The notes beneath the pieces are model-generated. The model did no database searches and was not told where the DNA came from. It saw only the letters and a list, made by a program, of their open reading frames with translations. The translations under genes were made by a program, and so were the position numbers. A DNA stretch of 64,000 bases from Roseburia hominis (GTDB taxonomy: Bacteria; Bacillota; Clostridia; Lachnospirales; Lachnospiraceae): positions 186,001 through 250,000 of the forward strand of contig NZ_JADYUI010000001.1 of NCBI RefSeq assembly GCF_021531695.1, in the 5' to 3' direction. Shown piece by piece: positions 27,626 through 36,500 of the stretch (position 1 is its first letter; each line of letters starts with the position of its first letter).

Positions 27626-29683
27626 TTACATAACCGTTTGAACGCTTGATAATATATTACTTATTATAATTACATTCAATCCTAATCCTGCATACATAAT
27701 AATATCATCCACATTATGCTCTATTTTTATGAATTTTCCTCTAAACAAGAAGAAAAAGTAAAATAACAACGGCGTAAAATATCTGCCCTGTATACCACTG
27801 ACTGTCGTGCTTCCCTTTCCTGTCCATGAAACAAACATTGCTGCCACTACCATGGCAACTGTTGCAAGAAGGGCAAGTGCAATCCAGATTCTCTGCTTCT
27901 TTGTAATGTATTCCGGTTCATCTTTTACCGTCATCATACCAAGGAAGATCAGTCCTGCCATAGTATACGCCCAGATTGGACTGATTGCAATATTTAACCA
28001 GCCAAGCGGACCTGCAAAGCTTCCTTCGAAGTAAAAATCTGCATATTGTAAAAATGTGGTTATTAAAACTCGCACCGTATTTCCCGGCTGAAGCAAAACA
28101 TCAGAAACGGTATAACAATTCAGTGAATTGGAATACTGCTGTAACTCTGTTGTTGCTTCTGTAATACCAAGTACCATCATAAGATACGGAATACTGTTAA
28201 TCAAAAATCCGAGTAACATAATAACAATAAATGCCAAACGCATGCGCTTACACTGTTTCGGATTCTCAAATTTTTCCTTCGGAATCAGGAAGAATAACAG
28301 ACATTCCGGTATATAGGTTCCCGCTTTACAGGAAGCAAGCAAAAATGCCAGTATTGCCATCACGATAAGATCCCGTCTTTTTATCTTTCGATCCTCATAT
28401 AAAACAGAGAACAACTCTGCCACAAACCACATGGATAATTCAATTGGCAGTGCATCATAGGAATAAGAACAGCTTTGCTGAATAAAAACCGGTGAAAGTA
28501 CGATCAGAAACATTGCCGCTTTTCCGACCGGAATCTTACGAATTGCAAGGTATGCAAACAAAAGATAGGCAAACATCATAAAGAATCTTCCCGCATACAA
28601 AGTCGTAATTCCATTCAGATTCATCAATCGTCCTGCCGTCACGCCAAGAATTGCCGGAACATACAACAGCCAGTTATCCGTGCCTTTTGTTCCTTCAATC
28701 TTCACCAGTTCCGTATCATCCGTCCGATGTGTAATATTCAAAATGAAATAATTATATTCTTTTAACGTTGGTGTTGTCTGAATCTTTCCAAGTGCTTCTT
28801 TATCTGTCTTTCTCACATAGATTGATTCCGCATCCGGTTCTTCTATCCCAAGCAGTTTATTGGAATAATAATAGGTTGTTTCAATATGCCCCATTTCATC
28901 CGGCACTGCTCCGGGCGGAATAAGAAATGCATAACAAAGTGCCATACAGGTACCGGCAATAATAAATACATGCTGTGGTTTTGCCCGAAACAGTGTAATC
29001 AGAATATAGCAGCCTGCTAACATAAAATAAATGACATTTGTTCCCCATTTAAAGAACTCTGCCCAGTAACCATAATGATAACAGTAACCGCGCACCACAA
29101 TGCTAAGAGGTTCTTCCACTTCCCCTCCCGTTATATCTGCAATTTCATAGCTTTCATCTGCATTGGCAAACAAGTAAACACTGGATTTCTCTGAAAGTGA
29201 CAATACCGAAAATTCTACACGCATATAACGATTCTCATTCCCGGAAAGGTGATCTGCAATCGGTACATTAAAATACGTCACATCATCAATTGCCTCTGCC
29301 CGCATATCCGTAAGCTTTGACGCATCAAAATTTTCTTCTCCGAGCAGTTCATTCGTTTCCATGTCATACACTTTCATGGAAAACTCGCCTTTGTTCTTAT
29401 AAGCATCCGAATAAAGTTCTACACCGACTGCCATCATCTGATCCTGCGGATATAAGAATCTCTGCGTAATCGTCATTCCTTCTTTTAGCGGAAGCATCGT
29501 TCCCTCTTTATCTCTGGAAACTGCATCTGCCGTATACACATCTTCTCTTCGTGGCTCAATTTCGTTGACATAGACAACAGAGCGCCCCACCATGAAAAGC
29601 ACTGTCATAATAACAAAGCCAATGATTACCTTGAGGCTCAGATTTTCTTTGATTCGTCCTGCCCATATTTTTAGTATTTTCAT
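27626..29683 (-). CDS. DUF2142 multi-pass membrane glycosyltransferase-like protein
   Basis: 685 residues. One N-terminal helix (~16-33) is followed by a beta-rich extracytoplasmic domain to ~215, then 11-12 membrane helices. The first long loop has IPPGAVPDEMGHIETTYYY near residue 263, the DUF2142 signature that resembles the acidic donor loop of GT-C enzymes using polyprenyl-linked sugars. It probably adds side-chain sugars on the outer membrane face. It begins 12 bases after the HPr-like gene, and so links the c-di-AMP operon to the polysaccharide locus. Confidence 0.85.
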   Translation of the reverse strand: MKILKIWAGRIKENLSLKVIIGFVIMTVLFMVGRSVVYVNEIEPRREDVYTADAVSRDKEGTMLPLKEGMTITQRFLYPQDQMMAVGVELYSDAYKNKGEFSMKVYDMETNELLGEENFDASKLTDMRAEAIDDVTYFNVPIADHLSGNENRYMRVEFSVLSLSEKSSVYLFANADESYEIADITGGEVEEPLSIVVRGYCYHYGYWAEFFKWGTNVIYFMLAGCYILITLFRAKPQHVFIIAGTCMALCYAFLIPPGAVPDEMGHIETTYYYSNKLLGIEEPDAESIYVRKTDKEALGKIQTTPTLKEYNYFILNITHRTDDTELVKIEGTKGTDNWLLYVPAILGVTAGRLMNLNGITTLYAGRFFMMFAYLLFAYLAIRKIPVGKAAMFLIVLSPVFIQQSCSYSYDALPIELSMWFVAELFSVLYEDRKIKRRDLIVMAILAFLLASCKAGTYIPECLLFFLIPKEKFENPKQCKRMRLAFIVIMLLGFLINSIPYLMMVLGITEATTELQQYSNSLNCYTVSDVLLQPGNTVRVLITTFLQYADFYFEGSFAGPLGWLNIAISPIWAYTMAGLIFLGMMTVKDEPEYITKKQRIWIALALLATVAMVVAAMFVSWTGKGSTTVSGIQGRYFTPLLFYFFFLFRGKFIKIEHNVDDIIMYAGLGLNVIIISNILSSVQTVM

Positions 29684-29695
29684 AAAAGCTACTCC

Positions 29696-29962
29696 TTACT
29701 CGCCCAGTCCGTTCTCCACTGCGCGTACCACCGCCTCTAACGCTTCTTCTTCATCTACGCCTTCACATGTAATTTCAATCTCATCTCCTGATTTTACGCA
29801 GGCTCCTAATACACTTAATACACTTTTTGCATTCGCCACCATATTTTCACGATATCGAAATGTAATAAGCGATTGAAACTGCATCGCCTCTTTGCATAAT
29901 ATTCCAGCCGGTCTTAAATGCAATCCTGTTGGATTTACGATCTTCACTTTTTTACTTACCAT
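29696..29962 (-). CDS. HPr-family phosphocarrier protein
   Basis: 88 residues from ATG 29962, which has GGGAGG at 8-base spacing. Both key residues of HPr are present: the phosphorylated histidine in PTGLHLRPAG (~residue 15) and the regulatory serine in NAKSVLSVLG (~46). GLHLRPA differs slightly from the usual GIHARPA. It may serve the sugar phosphotransferase system or act as a Crh-like regulator. Its position between glmM and the DUF2142 gene, with 25- and 12-base gaps, is unusual for the main PTS HPr. Confidence 0.92.
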   Translation of the reverse strand: MVSKKVKIVNPTGLHLRPAGILCKEAMQFQSLITFRYRENMVANAKSVLSVLGACVKSGDEIEITCEGVDEEEALEAVVRAVENGLGE

Positions 29963-29987
29963 TTTTATTCCTCCCAAAATGTCCCCA

Positions 29988-31337
29988 TCAAAGCATGGTC
30001 TGTGTAATCAATTCTGCTAATTCTTCTGCCTCTTTATCAATTTCTTCCTGATTTTTTCCTTCTATCATAACACGAACTAACGGTTCTGTACCAGATGGAC
30101 GAATCAACACTCTTCCTTCTCCATCAAATTTCTTCTCGACTCTTTCAATTGCAGCAGAAATTTCCGCATAGTCCATGAATTTTTCTTTTTTTGCATTTGG
30201 TACTTTTGCATTGACTAATGCCTGTGGAAGTACCTCCATAACAGATGCCAGTTCTGATAATTTTTTCCCGGTATCTACGATTACCTTAAGAAGATGCAAT
30301 GCACTTAACAAACCATCTCCTGTTGTATTATCATCCAAAAAGATAATATGACCGGATTGTTCACCGCCGATATTATATCCATTTTCAAGCATATTTTCAA
30401 GCACATACCTGTCACCGACTTTGGTCTTTTCCACATGAATCCCCTGCTTCTTTCCCATCAAAGAAAATCCAAGATTTGTCATAACTGTTACCACAATCGT
30501 ATTCTTCTTAAGTTTTCCTTGTGCTTTCATATAATTTCCGCAGATTGCCATCAACTGATCTCCATCTACAATATTGCCACATTCATCTACTGCCAGCATA
30601 CGATCCGCATCCCCATCAAATGCCAATCCCAAATCCGCTTTTTCTTCCACTACGCACTTTTGCAATTCTGCCATATGTGTAGACCCACAATTTGCATTAA
30701 TATTTGTTCCATCCGGACTCACATGAATGGCAACCAGATCAGCTCCCAGATCCTGAAGTGTTTTCACTGATGTCTCATAGGATGCCCCTTCTGCACAGTC
30801 AACCACAATCTTAAGTCCATGTAAATCCACCGGAACGCATTCCTTCATGAACTCTATATACTCTGTTTTCATATCAAACCGATAATCAATACGTCCAATT
30901 TCTGCCCCGGTCGGAAACGTAATATCTCTCATATCATTCCGAATCACCGCTTCAATCTCATCCTCTAATGCATCCGAAAGCTTATAACCTTCTCCATTAA
31001 AGAACTTGATTCCGTTAAATTCCATTGGATTATGCGAAGCAGATATTACAACTCCTGCATCTACTTTATGTTTTCTGGTTAAATACGCAACTGCCGGTGT
31101 GGGCATAACTCCAACATAAATAGCATTCGCTCCCACAGAACAAATTCCTGCCATCAGTGCATTGGCAAGCATTTCTCCTGAAATTCTTGTATCGCATCCC
31201 ACTATGATCGTAGGTTTATGTTCTTTCTCTTTTGTCAGCACATAAGCTCCGGCCTGACCAAGCTTTGTTGCAAGTTCCACCGTAAGTTCTGACCCTGCAA
31301 CGCCTCTCACTCCGTCAGTCCCAAACATTCTAGCCAT
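29988..31337 (-). CDS. glmM: Phosphoglucosamine mutase
   Basis: 449 residues. It converts glucosamine-6-phosphate to glucosamine-1-phosphate for peptidoglycan precursors. It starts [12 protein letters not shown] at ATG 31337 (GGAGG at 8 bases; a TTG further up is less likely). The phosphoserine loop is [15 protein letters not shown], the metal loop is [14 protein letters not shown], the sugar loop GGEQSGHII and the phosphate loop [12 protein letters not shown]. Third gene of the conserved cdaA-cdaR-glmM operon. Confidence 0.98.
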   Translation of the reverse strand: MARMFGTDGVRGVAGSELTVELATKLGQAGAYVLTKEKEHKPTIIVGCDTRISGEMLANALMAGICSVGANAIYVGVMPTPAVAYLTRKHKVDAGVVISASHNPMEFNGIKFFNGEGYKLSDALEDEIEAVIRNDMRDITFPTGAEIGRIDYRFDMKTEYIEFMKECVPVDLHGLKIVVDCAEGASYETSVKTLQDLGADLVAIHVSPDGTNINANCGSTHMAELQKCVVEEKADLGLAFDGDADRMLAVDECGNIVDGDQLMAICGNYMKAQGKLKKNTIVVTVMTNLGFSLMGKKQGIHVEKTKVGDRYVLENMLENGYNIGGEQSGHIIFLDDNTTGDGLLSALHLLKVIVDTGKKLSELASVMEVLPQALVNAKVPNAKKEKFMDYAEISAAIERVEKKFDGEGRVLIRPSGTEPLVRVMIEGKNQEEIDKEAEELAELITQTML

Positions 31338-31355
31338 TTCATTTTCCTCCAAAAT

Positions 31356-32594
31356 TTATTTCTTTTCAATCGTAAAAGTTACCGTTTGATTTCCTGATTG
31401 CGCATACTCTTCTGCTAAATTCAATTTCAGTTTTAACGTATGTTCTCCTTCTTTCAAACCTGCAACGTCAATATCCGCTGTCACTTTCGACGCATCCAGT
31501 TTATCCAGATCGGAAGAAAAACCTGCAATCGCAACCTTTACTTTATCTTCATCAAATGTCACTTTGTAACCTGATTTCAAATTATTGATGCTGATATTTG
31601 CAGTTGGTATGTTAAACTCCTCTACTGCTGCCTTTTCAATCTCAACCGTAACTGCAATGTCTTTATCCGATGGGGTTACCAAATCTACCCCATTTGGCAA
31701 ATACGAACTGATATCCACAGTCTTTGTCATATCTGACTGTATACCGGAAACATCAAGCACTTCTTTTGGAATTGTAATCATGTCGAGTTTATTTAGTGCT
31801 GCTGCAGTTCCCTTTACCCGCACATTCTGCGGTTCATAAGTAATTGATGTTATCTGGTAATCTTCCCCCGGTTTCCCACTCGTCTGAAAATTCAGTCCGA
31901 CCGATTTTGTATTTAATATCTGTGCCCCTACCGTAACTGTGGAAAGATTTAAGTTTAATTTTGTCGTATCAATTTCATTTCCTTTTTCATCATATAACTT
32001 CGGTATCACACTATCTGAAATATCCATAGACATATTTGTAACATCAATTGCTGCCGTAACTTTATCAATCTTTCCGATTACTTCTGCCGGTCCGGAAACT
32101 TTAAGAACATTCGGAGAAACACTGACATTCCCGACTACAGAGCCACTTGCAGGGGTTCCTGCGCTGGTCGGCACAATAATATAAGATTGTGTCTGTAAAT
32201 CACCGACTGTCACATCCAGATACTGATTTCTTGTTATAATAGATGTCTGATTGGCATAATGAATCGCAGAAATTTCAATCGGTACTCTATTCATATTTTC
32301 AATCATGCTCATATCTGCAACCGCCTTAAAATCGGATCCGCTTAAATCCTCAATCAGAGAACGCTTTGCCGAAACTGAGAACGTAACCGTGTTTCTATCA
32401 TCCACAATCTCATAGTATTTTCCCATATCTCTTAATGCGTTTGCATTTTCAATGGAAATTGTTGTTGTAAAGCTCTTGGTAATCTTCGGATCATCTACAT
32501 TCACTACTACAAGCCACAAAACAATTGCAAATATCGTAGCAAGTATTTTAAGGCCAAAATTATTTGTTATGCTTCTACCGAGTTTTTTTAACAT
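31356..32594 (-). CDS. cdaR: CdaA regulator, YbbR-domain protein
   Basis: 412 residues. An N-terminal membrane helix (~15-33, ILATIFAIVLWLVVVN) is followed by about four YbbR repeats on the outside, seen from recurring patterns such as VKVSGPAEVIGKIDKVTAAI and VRVKGTAAALNKLDMITIP. In Firmicutes it binds CdaA and controls c-di-AMP synthesis. The first 20 bases overlap the end of cdaA, so they are translationally coupled. Confidence 0.95.
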   Translation of the reverse strand: MLKKLGRSITNNFGLKILATIFAIVLWLVVVNVDDPKITKSFTTTISIENANALRDMGKYYEIVDDRNTVTFSVSAKRSLIEDLSGSDFKAVADMSMIENMNRVPIEISAIHYANQTSIITRNQYLDVTVGDLQTQSYIIVPTSAGTPASGSVVGNVSVSPNVLKVSGPAEVIGKIDKVTAAIDVTNMSMDISDSVIPKLYDEKGNEIDTTKLNLNLSTVTVGAQILNTKSVGLNFQTSGKPGEDYQITSITYEPQNVRVKGTAAALNKLDMITIPKEVLDVSGIQSDMTKTVDISSYLPNGVDLVTPSDKDIAVTVEIEKAAVEEFNIPTANISINNLKSGYKVTFDEDKVKVAIAGFSSDLDKLDASKVTADIDVAGLKEGEHTLKLKLNLAEEYAQSGNQTVTFTIEKK

Positions 32595-33465
32595 TTCTAA
32601 GCCTCCTTTTTAAAATCTCCAGGCGGCTTTGGTCCGTCTCATGCTTATTCATAAACATCAATTTGTTTCGCATAAAATCTGCATCTATATTACGATAAAT
32701 CATTCCTCCTACTGCAAGAGAAACCTTTCCTGTTTCTTCAGACACAATAATGGTAAAAGAATCACTGACCTCACTGATACCTACCGCTGCTCTGTGTCTG
32801 GTTCCAAGATCTTTACTCAGTTCCATATTATCAGACAATGGTAAATAGCAGGTGGCAGACACAATACGATCTCCTCTTACAATAATAGCTCCATCATGAA
32901 GGGGGGTATTCTTTTCGAATATGTTAATCAGTAGCTGACTCGACACCAGAGAATCCAATGCAATTCCTGTTCTCTCATATTCCGTCAACAGGATTTCATT
33001 CTCTATAACAATCAATGCTCCGGTTTTCACCTTCCCCATCTCATAACATGCCTTTATTAATTCATTAATTGTTTTTTCGCTGATTTTTTCCTGCGGCTCT
33101 TTCGAAAAATCAAACGTAATAATGGAAGACAGGAAATTTTTCCGCCCTAAATCTTCCAATGCCTTTCGAAGTTCCGGCTGAAACACAATGATAAGTGCCG
33201 TAACGCTCACTCCGATTGCTTTTTCTGCAATCCATAAAATTGTATTCATCTGGAACAAGGCTGCAATAAATACAAATACCAGAATGACAAGCAGTCCTTT
33301 AAACAGCATCCACGCTCTTGTTTTTTTAAACCACAGCATCACATGATAAATCAAAAAGGCAATAATGGCGATTTCCACAATATCCGTCTTGGTCACATTT
33401 GGCAGATTCATCCAAATCAGGTACTTTTCTTTAAATGCTCCAAGTACGCCCATCAGGTTCTGCAT
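32575..33465 (-). CDS. cdaA: Membrane diadenylate cyclase
   Basis: 296 residues from ATG 33465 (AAAGGAG at 8 bases; a GTG three codons upstream is too close to it). It makes c-di-AMP from two ATP. Three N-terminal membrane helices are followed by the DAC domain with PLHDGAIIV (DGA motif) and LGTRHRAAVG (RHR motif), both intact. c-di-AMP controls potassium and osmolyte transport and wall homeostasis. It is next to cdaR and glmM, the standard arrangement. Confidence 0.98.
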   Translation of the reverse strand: MQNLMGVLGAFKEKYLIWMNLPNVTKTDIVEIAIIAFLIYHVMLWFKKTRAWMLFKGLLVILVFVFIAALFQMNTILWIAEKAIGVSVTALIIVFQPELRKALEDLGRKNFLSSIITFDFSKEPQEKISEKTINELIKACYEMGKVKTGALIVIENEILLTEYERTGIALDSLVSSQLLINIFEKNTPLHDGAIIVRGDRIVSATCYLPLSDNMELSKDLGTRHRAAVGISEVSDSFTIIVSEETGKVSLAVGGMIYRNIDADFMRNKLMFMNKHETDQSRLEILKRRLRNVKKTR

Positions 33466-33523
33466 GCAGTTCACTCCTTTCTTTTCACTTTCATTCGGTA
33501 TCTTTATCTGTTATTTATTATTT

Positions 33524-34543
33524 CTATTTTAGCAGTTCTTTATCAATATCCATTTCTTTTGCCAGTGCTTCTCGCGTAATTCGCTCTCCTTTATGCACTG
33601 CCGTTTTCTTTTTATTATTACTATTAAATTTTTTTACCTGTTTTTTCGACTGTGTTACTGAAATCTTCGGCACTGCTTTTACATAATAATAATACTCATC
33701 ATCTTCAAACTGTACCCGTTCGACCCTCGAATAATCAACATGAAAGAACAGAAATTTTAAAGCAAATGCGATTACTGTTGAGACAACACTCCCAACCAGT
33801 AAAGTGATTACTTTTCCATCTATTCCAAGAATCAGATACCCAGCAAACAAAATCACAAACTGAAGCAGAATTCCCGTTAAAATTGCAATTGTCCATGCAT
33901 GATCCACGCTCAGTTTCCGAATCTGATACACCAGAAGCATAGAAATCACAAATGCTACCAATACCAGATACATCTCCTTATTTCCAATCAATTGGTTTAA
34001 TGCAGCCACAAATTTTGATGTAGCAGTTGCATTTTCAGAAGAAGCTCCTAACACAGCTTCATTTCGCTTTATTCCATCCAGAAAATAATATGCAAAAGTA
34101 CCGCTGACTACGGAAAAAATAGCATATGGCTTACATAATAGTCCCTCTGCTATCGGCATGACATAGGGAATCCTAAGCACAAAGCAAATTGGTGTCAGTA
34201 CCGTATAATATCCTTCTTTTGGTGCAAAACGAAAATATAACAATGCCAAAAGCAGAAAAAAAACAGCACCTGTCAAAAACACTTCCATTGATAAAGCATA
34301 TAAATGTAAAAGAGTAAGCATCACTCCAAACAAAATAATGGCATTTACCGGAAATATAGCACACAAAAGTGCCAGCACAAGGATAATGGCAACATTATCC
34401 AGCCGCTTCATATAGCCTATATTTTTATTTATAATAAGGAACAACACAAATGCCAGAAAAAACTTTATGATTGGCACCATATAAACTTCATTTTTACTAT
34501 AAAAACGTCTGATTTTTTCTTTCCATTCCAATAAAGTCTCCAC
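33524..34543 (-). CDS. Conserved membrane protein upstream of cdaA, function unknown
   Basis: 339 residues, starting with GTG at 34543 behind AGGAGGGTGACGC. Nine or so membrane helices fill residues ~25-270, and the C-terminal ~70 residues are a charged cytoplasmic tail (SVTQSKKQVKKF, KGERITREALAKEMDIDKE). I do not recognise a named family. It lies 58 bases upstream of cdaA and after another small membrane protein, so it may modulate CdaA or the wall machinery. Confidence 0.75.
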   Translation of the reverse strand: METLLEWKEKIRRFYSKNEVYMVPIIKFFLAFVLFLIINKNIGYMKRLDNVAIILVLALLCAIFPVNAIILFGVMLTLLHLYALSMEVFLTGAVFFLLLALLYFRFAPKEGYYTVLTPICFVLRIPYVMPIAEGLLCKPYAIFSVVSGTFAYYFLDGIKRNEAVLGASSENATATSKFVAALNQLIGNKEMYLVLVAFVISMLLVYQIRKLSVDHAWTIAILTGILLQFVILFAGYLILGIDGKVITLLVGSVVSTVIAFALKFLFFHVDYSRVERVQFEDDEYYYYVKAVPKISVTQSKKQVKKFNSNNKKKTAVHKGERITREALAKEMDIDKELLK

Positions 34544-34596
34544 GCGTCACCCTCCTATGCCAAAATCCAAGACTCGCACCTATTGATTTTGCTCTC

Positions 34597-35031
34597 TTAA
34601 CCTTCTATTCTACCTTGCCATTCATCACTCTGTTTTCTTTTCTCTTCCTGTTCGTATAGCTTATTTACTTTCTTCAGATGTCCGTAAAACATCTTTACAT
34701 TTTTTCTTCCAACTGTATAGCGAACATCGTACACAAAGTAAGTAATAACAAGATACACCACCATAAAAATAGCATATTTTATCAATATTCCGGTTCCAAA
34801 TGCCAGAATGTCAATCTGATTGATGTTCTCCATAAAGTACTCCATTTGGCATAACAAATACATGGCACATATTAATGCAAATGCCATTGTCCCACTCAAA
34901 ATACTTTTCACCATTTCCTTACCTATATAATCATGACGAAAATATTGTGTCATCGGGACATCACTCCGCCCTTTGCCTTCCTCATAAATTGCCATTCTTG
35001 TCATCTGTTTTACACGTTCTTCATCAATCAT
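34597..35031 (-). CDS. Small membrane protein, function unknown
   Basis: 144 residues. The ATG at 35031 follows GGAGTAAATT. Two to three hydrophobic helices (ILSGTMAFALICAMYLL, AIFMVVYLVITYFVY) lie in the middle, and the C-terminus is a charged helix (HLKKVNKLYEQEEKRK). It is the first gene after the promoter at 35065-35093, and so heads the run into cdaA. No family recognised. Confidence 0.7.
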   Translation of the reverse strand: MIDEERVKQMTRMAIYEEGKGRSDVPMTQYFRHDYIGKEMVKSILSGTMAFALICAMYLLCQMEYFMENINQIDILAFGTGILIKYAIFMVVYLVITYFVYDVRYTVGRKNVKMFYGHLKKVNKLYEQEEKRKQSDEWQGRIEG

Positions 35032-35064
35032 AATTTACTCCGTTTCCAAACTCGCATTATTTTT

Positions 35065-35093
35065 ATTATAACATAGTCCATAAACATTGCAAA
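35065..35093 (-). promoter_or_regulatory. Promoter for the cdaA-cdaR-glmM run
   Basis: Minus-strand TTTGCA (35093-35088), 17 bases, then a perfect TATAAT (35070-35065). The start would be ~25 bases before the ATG at 35031. It is the only strong promoter seen between 36420 and 25013 for this strand. Confidence 0.6.
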
Positions 35094-35140
35094 GGATTTT
35101 TCCCATCTCTTTCCTTTCCTCCGATGCTTAATTTAACATA

Positions 35141-35176
35141 AAATGAGACTGCCGTAAATCTGACAGTCTCATTTTT
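35141..35176. terminator. Bidirectional intrinsic terminator after yvyF
   Basis: AAATGAGACTG (35141-35151) pairs with CAGTCTCATTT (35164-35174) around a 12-base loop. T-rich tracts lie on both sides. It ends the recD2-comF-yvyF unit on the minus strand and insulates the cdaA run. Confidence 0.8.
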
Positions 35177-35227
35177 GATTTATGGTAACAGGAAGTTTCT
35201 ATCCTGCACTTTCTATCATTTATGTAT

Positions 35228-35632
35228 TTATGACTCCAAAAATCTCATTCGTTCTTTGTCTCTTGTTTGCTTTTTCGGTTCAACCTTCTTTGGCTTATCA
35301 ATTGCACTTTGGATATGATTCTGAAGTTGTGCCTTACAAGCATCACAAAAACGTCCGGTTTTTATCATCGCACCACAGTTCTCACATTCAATACCAATCG
35401 GAGAATCATCCGTAAAGCTTAATCTCTCTTCACGTATCCACTGTTTTAATTGTTTCGTGGATACATCATTATCTTCAGAAATCTGTTGTATCGTAGCTGA
35501 TGGATTTTCGCGAATATACGTTTTAACTTCTATGAATTTATTTTCCAGATTTGCCACACACGCAGGACAAAGTGGTGGTCCTCCGAGATAATTAAAAAGT
35601 CTTCCACATCCTTTGCAATTCTTTACTTCCAT
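35228..35632 (-). CDS. yvyF: YvyF-like flagellar-region zinc-ribbon protein (TIGR03826 type)
   Basis: 134 residues from ATG 35632, which follows AGGAGGATGTGGAAT; a longer frame to 35725 runs inside comF and is not credible. N-terminal ribbon: CKGCG and CPAC; a middle helical region resembling a MerR/helix-turn-helix (SATIQQISEDNDVSTKQLKQ); C-terminal ribbon: CENC and CDAC. The family lies beside comF and flgM in Bacillus flagellar clusters. It starts 13 bases after comF. A DNA-binding regulatory role is inferred. Confidence 0.85.
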   Translation of the reverse strand: MEVKNCKGCGRLFNYLGGPPLCPACVANLENKFIEVKTYIRENPSATIQQISEDNDVSTKQLKQWIREERLSFTDDSPIGIECENCGAMIKTGRFCDACKAQLQNHIQSAIDKPKKVEPKKQTRDKERMRFLES

Positions 35633-35645
35633 ATTCCACATCCTC

Positions 35646-36419
35646 CTAAAAACCTCTGCCAATACTGACACAAATAAAATATATATATTTGCATCCAGCT
35701 TCTCGCAATACAGTAGCAGCAGCATCTATTGTACTTCCCGTAGTGTAAATATCATCCACTAATAAGATATATGACAATTGTACTATATTTTTTGTGATTT
35801 TAAAAGCGTTTTTCAGATTATTTTTCCTTTCTGTTTCATTCAATTCTTTTTGCGGAATCGTGTTTTTTTCTCTCGTTAACAAATCTGTGCACACTGGTAT
35901 TCCGACTTTCTCTCCCAACGCTTTTGCGAACACTTCTGCCTGATTATAACCTCGCTTTTTTTGTTTCTTTTTATATAATGGAATCGGAACAATCACCTGT
36001 ATGTTATGTTGCTTTATCCACTTTTCATACCTCTTTGCAGCTTCAGCCGCATAAAAATCCGCATATTCTCTACGATTTGCATACTTGAATCGATATAAAG
36101 ACTGCTGCAAGTCCCCACAATATTCAAACACTGCTTTTCCCTGCACAAAAACATGCCGCTTCTTTACACAGTCAAGGCAGTATTCTGCCCGTTCCCTTTC
36201 CAGCGGTTTCCCACATTTTTTACATACCGGCTCTTTTACAATTTTCAATTTCTTTTTACATTCGGGACAAATGCAGGCACCCTCCTGACTTATCTCAAAA
36301 ACAGGAAGTACATCATCACACAAAGGACAACGCCTCGGAAACAGAAGGTCAACCGTTTGCTTTTTTATCCCATTTATAATTTCTTTTATAATCTGTATGA
36401 TACCTGCCTTTCTACGCAT
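35646..36419 (-). CDS. comF: ComF-family amidophosphoribosyltransferase-like protein
   Basis: 257 residues. The N-terminus holds two zinc knuckles (CPLC..., CPEC, CKKCG, CLDC) and the C-terminus the phosphoribosyl-binding motif ILLVDDIYTTGSTIDAAA. A KKRGYNQAEVFAKAL block is also family typical. ComF proteins work in DNA uptake in competent Firmicutes, but the family is also common in non-competent species. It lies between recD2 and yvyF. Confidence 0.93.
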   Translation of the reverse strand: MRRKAGIIQIIKEIINGIKKQTVDLLFPRRCPLCDDVLPVFEISQEGACICPECKKKLKIVKEPVCKKCGKPLERERAEYCLDCVKKRHVFVQGKAVFEYCGDLQQSLYRFKYANRREYADFYAAEAAKRYEKWIKQHNIQVIVPIPLYKKKQKKRGYNQAEVFAKALGEKVGIPVCTDLLTREKNTIPQKELNETERKNNLKNAFKITKNIVQLSYILLVDDIYTTGSTIDAAATVLREAGCKYIYFICVSIGRGF

Positions 36420-36500
36420 CTTTTTCTGCTAATCAAGATAACACAGGTAACAGAATTGGTCTATTTTATTTTTCTAAACTTTTTCTAATTTTTTTATTAC

